Source of the DNA: Shewanella sp. VB17
GTDB lineage: Bacteria > Pseudomonadota > Gammaproteobacteria > Enterobacterales > Shewanellaceae
NCBI RefSeq assembly: GCF_013248905.1
Contig: NZ_JABRVS010000001.1
Span: forward strand, 2,108,001 to 2,172,000
Length of the DNA: 64,000 nt
Direction of reading: 5' to 3'
In this document: in pieces, positions 20,436-30,281 of the stretch
How the letters are laid out: the number at the start of each line of letters is the position of its first letter
How positions within the stretch are numbered: position 1 is the first letter of the stretch
Made by a program: the position numbers and the translations under genes
Notes under the pieces: model-generated
Database searches by the model: none
What the model was told of the DNA's origin: nothing
The model's input: only the letters and a program-made list of their open reading frames with translations

Positions 20436-20888
20436 TTTGTCTCTCCACACAGTGGTGTAATAAATAGATGATCGGAGTTTACTTGTGCCGGGTAGCTTCA
20501 CCGGATTCACGTGCTATCTCCTGAATACCAGTGCATGATATGTTGAAATACGGGGCTCATCAAACTAAAAAAATTGTATTTTATCATTATTAAAACTAAT
20601 CAATATTTTTTGTGTATTTCAATTTCAAATTTATTTTTTTATGCTTTATTGTTATTTAATAATGGGTTGGGTGTAATTTTTGTCGTTAAGTCAGCATTGA
20701 TAAAACTGATGATAAAAATAATTTTTTGTTCTTTATGCTGCAAGAGTTATTTGGTCTTCTTAAACTAACTGAAAATATAGGTATACCCATAACCTGTTAT
20801 TGGCTTCATATTTTCCTTTTAAAGTCAAGGCTGCAGTGTATGGAACTGTGTCCTTAAGCCCAAAATCCACTTTAAACAGAGTGATTGA

Positions 20889-20902
20889 TTGATTTTGAAC
20901 AA
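20889..20902 (+). promoter_or_regulatory. FNR-like site upstream of cydAB
   Basis: TTGAT-TTTG-AACAA matches the FNR consensus TTGAT-N4-ATCAA at 9 of 10 positions. A -10-like TGATAT (20926-20931) would place the site about 42 bases before the start of transcription. Oxygen-responsive control of cydAB by FNR and ArcA is known in enterics and Shewanella; the site here is a by-eye candidate. Confidence 0.45.
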
Positions 20903-21216
20903 TTTTGAATGGTATAAAATAGAGGTGATATGGCGCTTAATTGAGTTAAATTACGGAACATAAGCCTCTAGTAAGTTATTCTTTATTTATGCATTGCGTA
21001 TGTTTTTATTTTTTGTGAGGAGTCGTTGAACGTGTAGAGCCAGAAATTAGGGCGTAATAGTCTGAAAACATGGTTTATAAATAAAATATGCAGTGTAATC
21101 GTCGATATAATTTAACCGCATTGTAGGCGATTACCGCTAAATTCCTCAATAGGCATTAGTGATGAATGATCTGAATTGACTCATGACTAATGGATGTATC
21201 ACCTAAGGAGTCACCA

Positions 21217-22773
21217 ATGATTTTAGAAGAGGTTGTTGAGTTATCACGTTTTCAATTTGCGATGACCGCCATGTATCACTTCTTGTTTGTTCCCTTAACT
21301 TTGGGTCTAGCTTTTTTACTTGCGATAATGGAATCACTCTATGTGATGACCAGTAAGCAAATCTATAAAGACATGACTAAATTTTGGGGTAAGCTGTTCG
21401 GCATTAACTTTGCTCTGGGTGTGGCCACAGGTCTTGCTATGGAGTTCCAGTTCGGCACTAATTGGTCTTACTATTCTCATTATGTCGGCGACATATTTGG
21501 TGCGCCACTGGCTATCGAAGCCTTAATGGCTTTTTTCCTTGAGTCGACTTTAGTCGGTATGTTTTTCTTCGGTTGGGATAGGTTTAGTAAGGGGCAGCAT
21601 CTTGCGATAACTTGGTTAGTCGCCTTGGGATCGAACATGTCAGCCTTGTGGATCTTGGTTGCAAATGGGTGGATGCAGCACCCCGCTGGATCAGTATTTA
21701 ATTATGAAACGATGCGAATGGAGATGACTAGTTTCGCTGATGTGTTGTTTAATCCTGTTGCTCAAGTGAAGTTTGTACATACGGTTGCATCCGGTTATGT
21801 TGCTGGTGCTATGTTTGTGCTTGCTATTAGCTCTTATTATATTTTGAAGAAACGCGATCTCCCTTTTGCGCGTCGTTCATTCGCTATTGCAGCCAGTTTT
21901 GGGATGGCGTCAATTCTGTCGGTTATCGTATTGGGTGATGAATCTGGTTATAAAGTGGGTGAAGCACAACGTGTTAAGCTTGCTGCTATTGAAGCTGAGT
22001 GGCATACAGAGCCAGCACCTGCGGCTTTTACCGCAGTGGGATTCCCTAATCAAGAAACGATGCAGACTGATTATGCGATTAAAATTCCTTATGCGATGGG
22101 GATCATTGCAACTCGTTCTCTTGATGAGCAGGTGATAGGTATTCATGATTTGATTGATGAGCATGAAGTGCGGATCCGTAATGGGATGGACGCTTACGCC
22201 ATGTTAACTGAGCTACGTGCAGGTAACGACACTCCTGAATTACGAGCAAGATTCGATGAGGCTAAGGTTGATTTAGGTTATGGGCTTTTATTGAAGCGCT
22301 ATACGGATAAAGTCGTTGATGCAAGCGAAGAACAAATTATGGCTGCTGCTAAGGATTCTATCCCAAATGTTGCCCCCATATTTTGGTCGTTTCGTGCCAT
22401 GGTAGGCTCAGGGATTATTATGCTGGTGGTATTCGCTGCGGCATTTTGGCAGAGTACGCGTCATCAAATTGAAGAAAAACCTTGGGTATTGAAAGCTGCA
22501 CTGTACAGTTTACCCTTACCTTGGATTGCGATTGAGTGTGGTTGGTTTGTGTCTGAATATGGCCGTCAACCTTGGACTATCTCAGAAGTATTGCCAACAT
22601 TTATGTCAGCCTCAAGTCTATCAGTAAGTGATCTTTGGTTTAGCATTATATCCATTTCTTTATTTTATATTGTGCTGCTTGTTATCGAAGCCTACTTAAT
22701 GATTAAGTTTATTCGTAAAGGTCCTAGTAGTTTAAAGACTGGTCGTTATCACTTTGAAAATATAGATGCCTGA
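21217..22773 (+). CDS. cydA: Cytochrome bd ubiquinol oxidase subunit I
   Basis: Heme-bearing subunit of the high-oxygen-affinity quinol oxidase in the inner membrane. ATG at 21217 follows AAGGAG at six-base spacing; an upstream in-frame start at 21190 lacks such a signal. The heme b595-type ligand His21 sits in MTAMYHFLFVPLTLG. The quinol loop carries GDESGY, and the long C-terminal insert (about residues 250-380) marks the long Q-loop class as in E. coli. Length 518 residues (E. coli 522). Followed at 14 bases by cydB. Confidence 0.97.
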   Translation: MILEEVVELSRFQFAMTAMYHFLFVPLTLGLAFLLAIMESLYVMTSKQIYKDMTKFWGKLFGINFALGVATGLAMEFQFGTNWSYYSHYVGDIFGAPLAIEALMAFFLESTLVGMFFFGWDRFSKGQHLAITWLVALGSNMSALWILVANGWMQHPAGSVFNYETMRMEMTSFADVLFNPVAQVKFVHTVASGYVAGAMFVLAISSYYILKKRDLPFARRSFAIAASFGMASILSVIVLGDESGYKVGEAQRVKLAAIEAEWHTEPAPAAFTAVGFPNQETMQTDYAIKIPYAMGIIATRSLDEQVIGIHDLIDEHEVRIRNGMDAYAMLTELRAGNDTPELRARFDEAKVDLGYGLLLKRYTDKVVDASEEQIMAAAKDSIPNVAPIFWSFRAMVGSGIIMLVVFAAAFWQSTRHQIEEKPWVLKAALYSLPLPWIAIECGWFVSEYGRQPWTISEVLPTFMSASSLSVSDLWFSIISISLFYIVLLVIEAYLMIKFIRKGPSSLKTGRYHFENIDA

Positions 22774-22787
22774 GCGAGGAGCGGATT

Positions 22788-23927
22788 ATGTTTGATTATG
22801 AAATGTTGAGGTTGATCTGGTGGGTGCTGATTGGCGTACTCTTTATTGGCTTCGCCGTTACCGATGGTTTTGATATGGGCGTGGGTGCACTATTACCGGT
22901 GATTGGTAAAGATGATACTGAACGTCGTATTATGATTAATTCGATAGCCCCTCATTGGGATGGTAACCAAGTTTGGTTAGTTGCCTCTGGTGGGGCGTTG
23001 TTTGCTGCTTGGCCTATGGTTTATGGCGTGTCTTTTTCTGGATTCTATGTTGCCATGATGTTGGTATTGTTTGCCTTGTTTTTACGTCCTGTCGGTTTTG
23101 ATTACCGTTCTAAAATAGAAGATCCAAGGTGGCGTAGGTCATGGGACTGGGCACTGTTTGTGGGTGGTTTTGTGCCGCCGTTAGTTATTGGTGTTGCATT
23201 TGGTAATTTATTGCAAGGTGTTCCCTTTAATTTTGATGAGTACTTACGTGCAACTTATCATGGTGGTTTCTTCGGTTTGTTAAATCCATTTGGATTACTG
23301 GCCGGTGTTGTCTGTGTCAGTATGTTTATGATGCAAGGTGCGACCTGGTTACAAATGAAAACTGAAGGTGAGTTGAGAGTACGGGCTGCAAATGCCTCTC
23401 AAATATTTGCCATTGTTTTATTTATCTGTTTTGCCGGCGCGGGTGTTTGGTTAGTGAATGGTATCGATGGCTATGTGATCACATCGACGATTGATACTTA
23501 TGGCATATCAGATCCAACATTGAAAACGGTAGCGATAGAGGCTGGAGCATGGTTAACAAACTATGATAAATACCCGTTCACTATGTTGTTTCCAATATTG
23601 GGGTTAGCGATGCCTATCCTTGTTTTTCTATCAAGTCGTTTGAATTGGTCAGGTTGTGCTTTTTTCTTTAGTTCATTAGCGATAGCTGCTGTGATCCTAA
23701 CCTGTGGTGCGGCAATGTTTCCTTTTGTTATGCCATCATCACTCGATCCTAACGTGAGCTTGACTATGTGGGATGCAACAGCAAGTGAAATGTCGTTAAC
23801 AGTAATGACTTGGGCTGCGATTATCTTTATCCCTATTGTACTTAGCTACACAATTTATACTTATATGAAGATGTTTGGTCGTTTGTCTCGTGATTTTATT
23901 GATAATAATAAGACATCATTATACTGA
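22788..23927 (+). CDS. cydB: Cytochrome bd ubiquinol oxidase subunit II
   Basis: Structural membrane partner of CydA. The N-terminal signature FAVTDGFDMGVGALLPVIG and the conserved APHWDGNQVWLVASGGALFAAWP follow the family closely. Length 379 residues equals the E. coli protein. A GAGG ribosome binding site precedes the ATG. Middle gene of cydABX. Confidence 0.97.
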   Translation: MFDYEMLRLIWWVLIGVLFIGFAVTDGFDMGVGALLPVIGKDDTERRIMINSIAPHWDGNQVWLVASGGALFAAWPMVYGVSFSGFYVAMMLVLFALFLRPVGFDYRSKIEDPRWRRSWDWALFVGGFVPPLVIGVAFGNLLQGVPFNFDEYLRATYHGGFFGLLNPFGLLAGVVCVSMFMMQGATWLQMKTEGELRVRAANASQIFAIVLFICFAGAGVWLVNGIDGYVITSTIDTYGISDPTLKTVAIEAGAWLTNYDKYPFTMLFPILGLAMPILVFLSSRLNWSGCAFFFSSLAIAAVILTCGAAMFPFVMPSSLDPNVSLTMWDATASEMSLTVMTWAAIIFIPIVLSYTIYTYMKMFGRLSRDFIDNNKTSLY

Positions 23928-23942
23928 TAAGGAGCTGATATT

Positions 23943-24062
23943 ATGTGGTACTTTGCTTGGATGTTGGGTGTATTATTGGCGTGTTCATTTGGTATTATTA
24001 ATGCTTTATGGCTTGAGACAACCGAAAATATGGACAGAGACACTGAAAATAAAGATGAATGA
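23943..24062 (+). CDS. cydX: Cytochrome bd oxidase small subunit CydX
   Basis: 39-residue single-helix protein that stabilises the heme sites of cytochrome bd. Begins MWYFAWMLGVLLACSFGI, the CydX signature with the invariant N-terminal WYFAW and later NALWLE, then a short charged tail. Strong AAGGAG ribosome binding site; 15 bases after cydB. It is easily missed because of its size. Confidence 0.95.
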   Translation: MWYFAWMLGVLLACSFGIINALWLETTENMDRDTENKDE

Positions 24063-24088
24063 CTCGTCGTATTTTAGTGTGAAGCGAT

Positions 24089-24128
24089 AAAAAAATCCCG
24101 TAAGAATATTTTTCTTACGGGATTTTTT
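24089..24128 (+). terminator. Terminator of cydABX
   Basis: 12-bp perfect stem (24095-24106 with 24112-24123), 5-base loop, A-run before and T-run after, about 30 bases beyond cydX. Likely works in both directions. Confidence 0.93.
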
Positions 24129-24315
24129 ATGATCCATGTGGCTAGCGGATGATTGAAGCTAAAATTATTATTCTCAGCTCTGGATTCCTGTTTCCTGCAT
24201 GACTCTTGATGTATGTATACAGTTGTATATCTAAATCATTCAACCCAGTATAGAGGGCTTTGAAACTGGCTTTATAGCAGACCTTGAATTGATCATTTAT
24301 TTAATGCCATTGGCA

Positions 24316-27300
24316 TTATGAGTGGAGAGCACTGTTTTTGGGTTTCATGATTAAGTGGTACACAGCGGGGACCCAAATGAGCGATAAGAGGGTTGTTAAC
24401 AGCGTTCCACCTGCAATGGCTATGGCAAAGGGGGGCCAAAAGCCACCTCCAGCGATAATTAAGGGTAAGAAGCCACCTACTGTTGTAATGGTTGTTGATC
24501 CTATATGACGGCAACAGCTGGAAACCACAGTAACGGTACTTTGTATATTTCCTTGCCTCGCATCATCTTGAGCTTCGAGTTCAGCTAAAATAACAATGGC
24601 AGCATTGATGGCCAATCCCATGAGTCCAAGTAAACCAATAATCACAGTGAACCCAAATGGATAACCAAATACAAAGACCGAAAGTAAACCAAGTCCAACA
24701 GATTGTAGAGCGCTAAAAAATATGATTGCTGTTAACCTAAAGGAGTTAAAAGATAGTACGACAGTGGCAAGTAGCAAGGTGATGACAAGGCCAAGATTGG
24801 ATAATAATTTACCAATAGCTTCATTACGTTTTGCACTTTCACCCCCGACTTCTACACGGTAACCCGCAGGCAAAGTCATTGCATTGATGCGTTCTTTTGC
24901 ACTATCAAGGACCTCTTGTGGGAGCACGCCACTGACAATATAGGCTTCAATTGTATTCACTCTCTGGCCATCTCTGCGTGGGATCGCGCCTCGGCTCACT
25001 TCGATGTGATTGCTTGCAAGAGCAGAAAGAGGGATCCCAGTACCGGAGGCTGACAATAAATTTATCCCTGATAGTGTTGTTTGTTGCCTTCTTGTGCTTT
25101 CCTGTAATCTGACTCTGATGGGCAGTGATTCTGTTTGCTCAAGTAAACTTCCTCCATTGATCCCTGTGGTAGCCATTCTGATTTGTTTGGCAATATCAGA
25201 TAAATTCAAGCCGCTCATTAAGCTAGCATCTTCATTTATTTTAAACCAAACTTTAGGCGCGCCAGCACTTAGCGTCGATCGAGTGTGAATAACATCAGGT
25301 GTGTTACTTAAAATTCGCCTTACTTCATCTCCAAGGAGCCTAAGTTGATCTAAATTAGGCCCAAATACTCTTAACTCAACAGGGGCATTAAACGGTGGGC
25401 CTTGTTCTAACTTGCGAACCAAGATCTGAGCTTGTGGAAAGTGAGCATCGAGCTGCTGCTGAAGTTGCGGGATTAATGTGTTGGCAGTATTAAAATCTGA
25501 GACTTTAATCATGGCTTGGGCATAATGACTTGCACCTTGTTGGCGTTGAGGAAGATTGTAGTAAAAAGAAGGAATGTTACCGCCAATAAGCCAGTCAATT
25601 CGGATAATACTTGCGGTTTTGCGTAATTGAAAATCGATGGTTTCGACGTAGGACCTAGTGCTCTCGATACTGGCATGAGAGGGTAGGTAAACCTCAATTT
25701 GAAACATATCTCTATCTGACGGTGGGAAGAATTGTTCAGTCATCTGGCTGACGGTCAAGAATCCGATAACGGGAATGGTAGTGATGAGCAATATTGATAA
25801 TAGGGGCCTTTTCAATGCCCTTGATAATGTAGTGTTGAACAATTGATTGGCGAAGGTAAGTTTTATTCCACGTTGATACCAATGCTGAGTTCCATCGTCA
25901 CCAAAGCGTCCGGCAAGTCCTGCTATTAGTGTGTGGGAGATTAAGTAGGAACCGATGAGGGCAAACATGACCGAAATGGCGATCCCTCCGACAAACTCTC
26001 CGGCTGCACCAGGCATTAACACTATCGGAGTAAAAGCCAGCATTGTGGTAATGGTTGAGCTGGCTAAAGGTAACCAAAAATGATGTAAGGTTTTACGTAC
26101 TGCTTCAAGTTGAGATAAACCTTGTTGCCGCCTTTGTGCGATAGCATCGACAATAACAATCGCATTATCAACCATGATCCCCAGTGCGACGACGAGACCT
26201 GTGATGGACATTTGGTGAATTGGTAGGCCTATCAATTTCATACAGGCTAAGGTAAACAATGCCGTTAATGGTAAAGATAGAGAAACAAGTGCAGCATTAC
26301 GTAATCCCAGTGTTAACATTAGCACGATTAAAATAATGACAAAACCGAGTAAGAGACTCTGTACTAAGCTGCTGAGTCGATCACTGGTATAACCCTCTTG
26401 ATCGAATAGCCATTGGATCTCTATATTGGCAGGAACGCTAGTTTGTAACTCGTCAACGACAATTCTGACTTTGTCTAGCCATAAGTCAACGCGAGTATTA
26501 TCGAGCATACGGGCGGAAACCATCACACCTTGATTTTGTTCTATTAAGGCAATTGAATGAGCGGGCGTTTTAGTTTCTCTTGTTATTGTTGCCACATCTC
26601 CTAATCGAATGATCTGCCCGAGTTCATCAATTTTTAACGGGACCTGGCGGATCCGGGTGAGTGAATCCAGTTCTCCAGATATTTCGATTAATGCCCTAAA
26701 CTTATTATTATTAATTTCACCAGCAGACACTTTAGTGTCGGCATTTTTTAAGATCTGTGCAATTGAAGCTGGAGTTAGGTGCAGTTGATTGACTTTGTTG
26801 CCGTCAAGTTGCACTAGAATTTCTTCGGTGGGGTTGCCATAGAGGTTAACGAAGTTAGTGCCGCTTATGAGTCGTAAGCGACTTTGTAATTCTTTAGCAT
26901 AGCGGTTTAGCATATCGACACGTACTTCTCCACTCCCTTTCCATACTAGGCCTAAAATCGCAGTGCTGGCATAGCCTATTTGATCATCTAAAGTGGGGCT
27001 TTGTACGGCTGTTGGGAGCAATGGTTTGGCATCTGCAATTAAATCTCTTGCACGGGACCAAACTGGAGCGGTATCAATAACGTCATCTTTAAGTTCAAGT
27101 TGGATCACTGAAATACCTGGCCTAGAGGTAGATTGGACTAGTTTAATCTCTTCGAGTCTACGGAGCTGCTCCTCAAGGACTTCAGTGACTAAAGCTTCCA
27201 CTCGCTCTGATGACGCTCCTGGATAGTGAGTGATCACTGCTGAGATACGTATTGTAGCATCAGGATCTTCCATTCTAGGCAAGCTGTATACAGCACTTAA

Positions 27301-27369
27301 CCCCGCAACAATTAGTAGAGCAATAAAGAGGCTTGTGAGTCTACCATTTTCGACAAATGCTTTAATCAT
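24316..27369 (-). CDS. RND efflux pump permease subunit
   Basis: Proton-driven inner-membrane pump of the hydrophobe/amphiphile efflux class, 1017 residues with the 12-helix, two-repeat RND layout. The N-terminal porter region has PDATIRISAVITHYPGA, typical of HAE1 proteins. The central helix 4 motif GIMVDNAIVIVDA carries the proton-relay Asp, though the second Asp of AcrB is Asn here. Starts three bases after the stop of the adaptor gene, so the two form an operon. No outer-membrane factor is encoded nearby; a shared TolC is likely. Substrate unknown. Confidence 0.92.
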   Translation of the reverse strand: MIKAFVENGRLTSLFIALLIVAGLSAVYSLPRMEDPDATIRISAVITHYPGASSERVEALVTEVLEEQLRRLEEIKLVQSTSRPGISVIQLELKDDVIDTAPVWSRARDLIADAKPLLPTAVQSPTLDDQIGYASTAILGLVWKGSGEVRVDMLNRYAKELQSRLRLISGTNFVNLYGNPTEEILVQLDGNKVNQLHLTPASIAQILKNADTKVSAGEINNNKFRALIEISGELDSLTRIRQVPLKIDELGQIIRLGDVATITRETKTPAHSIALIEQNQGVMVSARMLDNTRVDLWLDKVRIVVDELQTSVPANIEIQWLFDQEGYTSDRLSSLVQSLLLGFVIILIVLMLTLGLRNAALVSLSLPLTALFTLACMKLIGLPIHQMSITGLVVALGIMVDNAIVIVDAIAQRRQQGLSQLEAVRKTLHHFWLPLASSTITTMLAFTPIVLMPGAAGEFVGGIAISVMFALIGSYLISHTLIAGLAGRFGDDGTQHWYQRGIKLTFANQLFNTTLSRALKRPLLSILLITTIPVIGFLTVSQMTEQFFPPSDRDMFQIEVYLPSHASIESTRSYVETIDFQLRKTASIIRIDWLIGGNIPSFYYNLPQRQQGASHYAQAMIKVSDFNTANTLIPQLQQQLDAHFPQAQILVRKLEQGPPFNAPVELRVFGPNLDQLRLLGDEVRRILSNTPDVIHTRSTLSAGAPKVWFKINEDASLMSGLNLSDIAKQIRMATTGINGGSLLEQTESLPIRVRLQESTRRQQTTLSGINLLSASGTGIPLSALASNHIEVSRGAIPRRDGQRVNTIEAYIVSGVLPQEVLDSAKERINAMTLPAGYRVEVGGESAKRNEAIGKLLSNLGLVITLLLATVVLSFNSFRLTAIIFFSALQSVGLGLLSVFVFGYPFGFTVIIGLLGLMGLAINAAIVILAELEAQDDARQGNIQSTVTVVSSCCRHIGSTTITTVGGFLPLIIAGGGFWPPFAIAIAGGTLLTTLLSLIWVPAVYHLIMKPKNSALHS

Positions 27370-27372
27370 AAG

Positions 27373-28497
27373 CTACCTAGCTGCTACGGTAGTATTGCGT
27401 TTGACCTGTTGGCCAACAACGAGTTTATGCAATCCTTGACTGACATAATCCTCATTAATGCTTATTGCACCTTGGATATAGGCTAACTCACCTTTGGTGT
27501 AAATAATCTCAATATCACGGCGCTCAATATTAAAGGTGTTGTCTAAATCTGAAGGATTCGTGGGGATTATCACATAGAGGTTCCATAGTCCGCGTATACC
27601 ATCGGTGAGTGCGGAAATGGGTACCCAATAACCGGTTTTCTGGATGTGTGTTTTATAAACTAAATGGGCTAACTCACCGTTTATCACTTGTGCATCAATG
27701 GGCAGTGATAATCTTAATGGTACCGTCCGTGTAATAGGATTAACTTCCGCTCCTATGCCAGCTATTTGGGCTAAGTATTTCTTATCCCCCACTTTTAATG
27801 ACACATTTTGTTTGGCCTTGAGCTGTTGAGCAAATTTTACTGGGACACCGATGAACGCTTGGGGATTTTTATTTTGTACTAAGGTAAATATTGGCATTCC
27901 TAATGCTACGACTGCGCCCAGATTATTATGTCTTCGGCTGATAATGCCATCAAAAGGTGCAAAAAGAGAGGATTTTTCAATTCTCAGTGCATTAGCGTGC
28001 TTTGATGCAAGGAGCTTATTTTTCGCCGCAAGTAGGCTGTTGAGTTGTCTTTTTAGTTCATCAAGTTGCTGCTCTGAAATGTAACCTTTCAGTTGTAATT
28101 CTAGGCTACGATTTAGGGTACTTTTAGCGAGATTCAGATCGGCATTATTTTGTGACAAACTGGCATCTATTTCTTGTCTTTTAGCCTCTAATAGACGAGT
28201 GTCTAATTGTGCCAGTAATTTGCCTTTTTCTACTCTATCGCCACTGTCAGCAGTGATGCTTTTAAGTTTTCCGGCTAGTTCAAAGCCAATTCCTGTGGTG
28301 TTTCCAGCCCGGATAGTACCTGTAAATTGTAATGTATCTTGATAGGAGAGTGATGGGACTAAGGTGTCAGTCGTAACCGTTTGAAATTTAACTTGCTTAC
28401 TGTGAGTATTAACTTCCTGCTGACACCCACTCAGAGAAAGAAGCAACAGCATACCTATGAACGTTTTATTCTGGAAAATATGGCTTAAAATTCTCAT
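27373..28497 (-). CDS. RND efflux periplasmic adaptor (HlyD/AcrA type), lipoprotein
   Basis: Membrane-fusion protein linking the RND pump to an outer-membrane channel. A lipoprotein signal ends in LLLLSLSGC near residue 25. The barrel-sandwich hybrid is split by a coiled-coil hairpin (about 115-175, with LAKSTLNRSLELQLKGYISEQQ-like heptads), with the lipoyl half FAPFDGIISRRHNNLGAVV closing it. Length 374 residues is normal. First gene of the minus-strand efflux operon, divergent from the barrel gene at 28711. Confidence 0.92.
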   Translation of the reverse strand: MRILSHIFQNKTFIGMLLLLSLSGCQQEVNTHSKQVKFQTVTTDTLVPSLSYQDTLQFTGTIRAGNTTGIGFELAGKLKSITADSGDRVEKGKLLAQLDTRLLEAKRQEIDASLSQNNADLNLAKSTLNRSLELQLKGYISEQQLDELKRQLNSLLAAKNKLLASKHANALRIEKSSLFAPFDGIISRRHNNLGAVVALGMPIFTLVQNKNPQAFIGVPVKFAQQLKAKQNVSLKVGDKKYLAQIAGIGAEVNPITRTVPLRLSLPIDAQVINGELAHLVYKTHIQKTGYWVPISALTDGIRGLWNLYVIIPTNPSDLDNTFNIERRDIEIIYTKGELAYIQGAISINEDYVSQGLHKLVVGQQVKRNTTVAAR

Positions 28498-28710
28498 CCT
28501 GATATGTTGCCTTAGTTGATTTCCAGTATTATTATTGTTAATTTTTATAGTATAGTGTATTTCTAAAGAACGAGACTGTCTACACTACTTTAGTGGCTAA
28601 CTTTGATAGTTTTTTGTTGTATATTATTAAGGGCTATCTTATTTTTAATAGGATAAATCGTGAGTAAAGCCAAGAGTAATAAGCTATCAATTATCGCTAA
28701 AGGAGTTAGC

Positions 28711-29622
28711 ATGATCCGTCGTCCTCTATTTACAACATCATTATTATTGGTTACATCTTTCATTTCTCAGTGTTATTCCTCTGCAGCGATCGGGGCAGCT
28801 AAGACAGGCTCACTCCCTTTTAGTTTATCTGTTTCAACCATTGGTTCAGAAGAAGCCGATATTGGTGATGGTGAACAGTCACTACAAAGGGATTCATTGC
28901 AGTTTGATGCTAAAGCTCGTGTGGTTTTGGCACCGCAATGGTCGTTAGGCTTCAATTTAGGGTATGGTGAGTTGAATTATGATTGGCAACAAAACGATAG
29001 CTCACTATTTGGTGGTACGTATAATGGTTGGCAAAAAGTGCATCGCTATAAAGCAGGGATCTCGCTGAGCTATCGCATGGATGAACAGTGGATGTTTATG
29101 CTAGCCCCTCAAGTGCAATTTGCTTATGTTGACACAGCTTCATCGAACGATGCCGCTAGCTATGGGATAGTTGTTTCTGGTATGTATCGATTTGAACATG
29201 GGAGCTTATTCGGTGTTGGAGTTGCTTACCTTAATGACATTTCCGATGTTAGAATAATGCCATACCCAATTATTAGTTGGCAAATTAGCCCATCGTGGAG
29301 ACTAGGTAATCCTTTTGATGCAGGTTTTACCGGCTCTGCAGGTTTAGAGCTGAGTTATCGAATGAATTCAAATATTGATTTTGGTTTTGGAGGCGCAAGA
29401 CGTACTCAAAGATTCTTACTTGAAGGTGATGATACGACAGTTGAAGTGAATGAATTTGTAAGCTTTTTGAGAGCAACGTGGAGCATATCAGAATCGATAC
29501 GATTAACAGGCTACACTGGGTATTATTCTGATGGTGAACTTGAGCTTAATACGCCGCAAGTACAGATTGAGAGTATAGATGGTCAAGGTGCATTAGCACT
29601 AGTGGCAGAATACCGCTTTTAA
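28711..29622 (+). CDS. Probable outer-membrane beta-barrel protein
   Basis: 303 residues from the ATG at 28711, which has AAGGAG upstream; a GTG at 28660 would add a cytosolic-looking stretch before the signal peptide, so it is rejected. A signal peptide (RRPLFTTSLLLVTSFISQ) is followed by alternating hydrophobic strands such as WSLGFNLGYGEL and YKAGISLSYRM, and it ends in ALVAEYRF; a terminal aromatic is typical of BAM-assembled barrels. It may belong to the DUF6268 group, but this is a guess. No function is assigned. Confidence 0.65.
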   Translation: MIRRPLFTTSLLLVTSFISQCYSSAAIGAAKTGSLPFSLSVSTIGSEEADIGDGEQSLQRDSLQFDAKARVVLAPQWSLGFNLGYGELNYDWQQNDSSLFGGTYNGWQKVHRYKAGISLSYRMDEQWMFMLAPQVQFAYVDTASSNDAASYGIVVSGMYRFEHGSLFGVGVAYLNDISDVRIMPYPIISWQISPSWRLGNPFDAGFTGSAGLELSYRMNSNIDFGFGGARRTQRFLLEGDDTTVEVNEFVSFLRATWSISESIRLTGYTGYYSDGELELNTPQVQIESIDGQGALALVAEYRF

Positions 29623-29629
29623 GAAAAGC

Positions 29630-29664
29630 AAAAAGAGGGGTAAACACCTGTTTATTCCCCTTTG
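29630..29664. terminator. Terminator between convergent genes
   Basis: GGGGTAAACA (29637-29646) pairs with TGTTTA and CCCC (29649-29660), with a two-base bulge, an A-rich left flank and TTT on the right. Placed between convergent genes, so probably bidirectional. Confidence 0.55.
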
Positions 29665-29678
29665 AATCACTCTTGAAT

Positions 29679-30248
29679 TTATTGTCCTAGCATGCTTCTT
29701 TTCAGACTATTTTGAGCAGGTTCATCGCCTAACCAAATTTTTAGCAGTGCTTGTCTGAAATTTTCCCCTTTAATGGTTGCTTGTGCAGTACCATTCTTAT
29801 AGGCCGTCACCCCTGAAGTTTTGCTTGTGAACAACGTAAATTGATCACTTTCTTTAATTTCTTCATTAAATAGTGCCATAAAGATATTTATTTCAGGTTG
29901 GATTAGGGTCATATCACCTTCTGTAGCATCATCAAATCCTTCCCTAATGGCATCTCGCATCTTATCAGCAGTGATCATGCCTGATGTTATGTTTAAGCGG
30001 ATCACAGATTTTTCAGCATCGATAATGCTTACAGCATCTGAGTTTCTCGTGGTCAGGTATAAGCTACCGATATATAAATCGATAAAAAATTTACTACGAA
30101 CCCCCGCTCCATTTAATTGAAAATCTTGCTGAGATAAGGTTATTGTTTCGGGGATTTGAACCCCAGAGACTTCGATGGCGTGCACATTAGCAGTAAGTAA
30201 TAATGAACCCGCTAGTGTTAATGTTGATAGTGTATCAATGAGGGACAT
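29679..30248 (-). CDS. Exported chalcone isomerase-like domain protein
   Basis: 189 residues with a signal peptide (cleavage near VHAIEV) and the chalcone isomerase-like fold signature: LNGAGVRSKFFIDLYIGSLYL, then the helical IREGFDDATEG segment and AYKNGTAQATIKG. Bacterial members of this family (Chalcone_3 type) are periplasmic and of unclear function; there is no reason to expect flavonoid chemistry. It lies 33 bases after the DUF2947 gene on the same strand and probably shares its transcript. Confidence 0.75.
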   Translation of the reverse strand: MSLIDTLSTLTLAGSLLLTANVHAIEVSGVQIPETITLSQQDFQLNGAGVRSKFFIDLYIGSLYLTTRNSDAVSIIDAEKSVIRLNITSGMITADKMRDAIREGFDDATEGDMTLIQPEINIFMALFNEEIKESDQFTLFTSKTSGVTAYKNGTAQATIKGENFRQALLKIWLGDEPAQNSLKRSMLGQ

Positions 30249-30281
30249 CGTATAACCTCTTATTTGTTTATATAAATATAT

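Larger units (their letters stand above)
19912..21216. other. Gene-poor gap between purL and cydA
   Basis: About 1.3 kb without a large gene. It holds a probable 25-residue minus-strand ORF with its terminator (listed separately), an FNR-like site, and a segment at about 20046-20180 with imperfect inverted ends (ACTTCAAGATGC against GTATCTTGAGGT) that may be a small repeat or structured RNA. The rest is AT-rich with no supported feature. Confidence 0.5.

Noticed and set aside
20574..20768. 64-codon open frame in the purL-cydA gap
   Set aside because: AT-rich, no ribosome site, and composition like the surrounding non-coding sequence.
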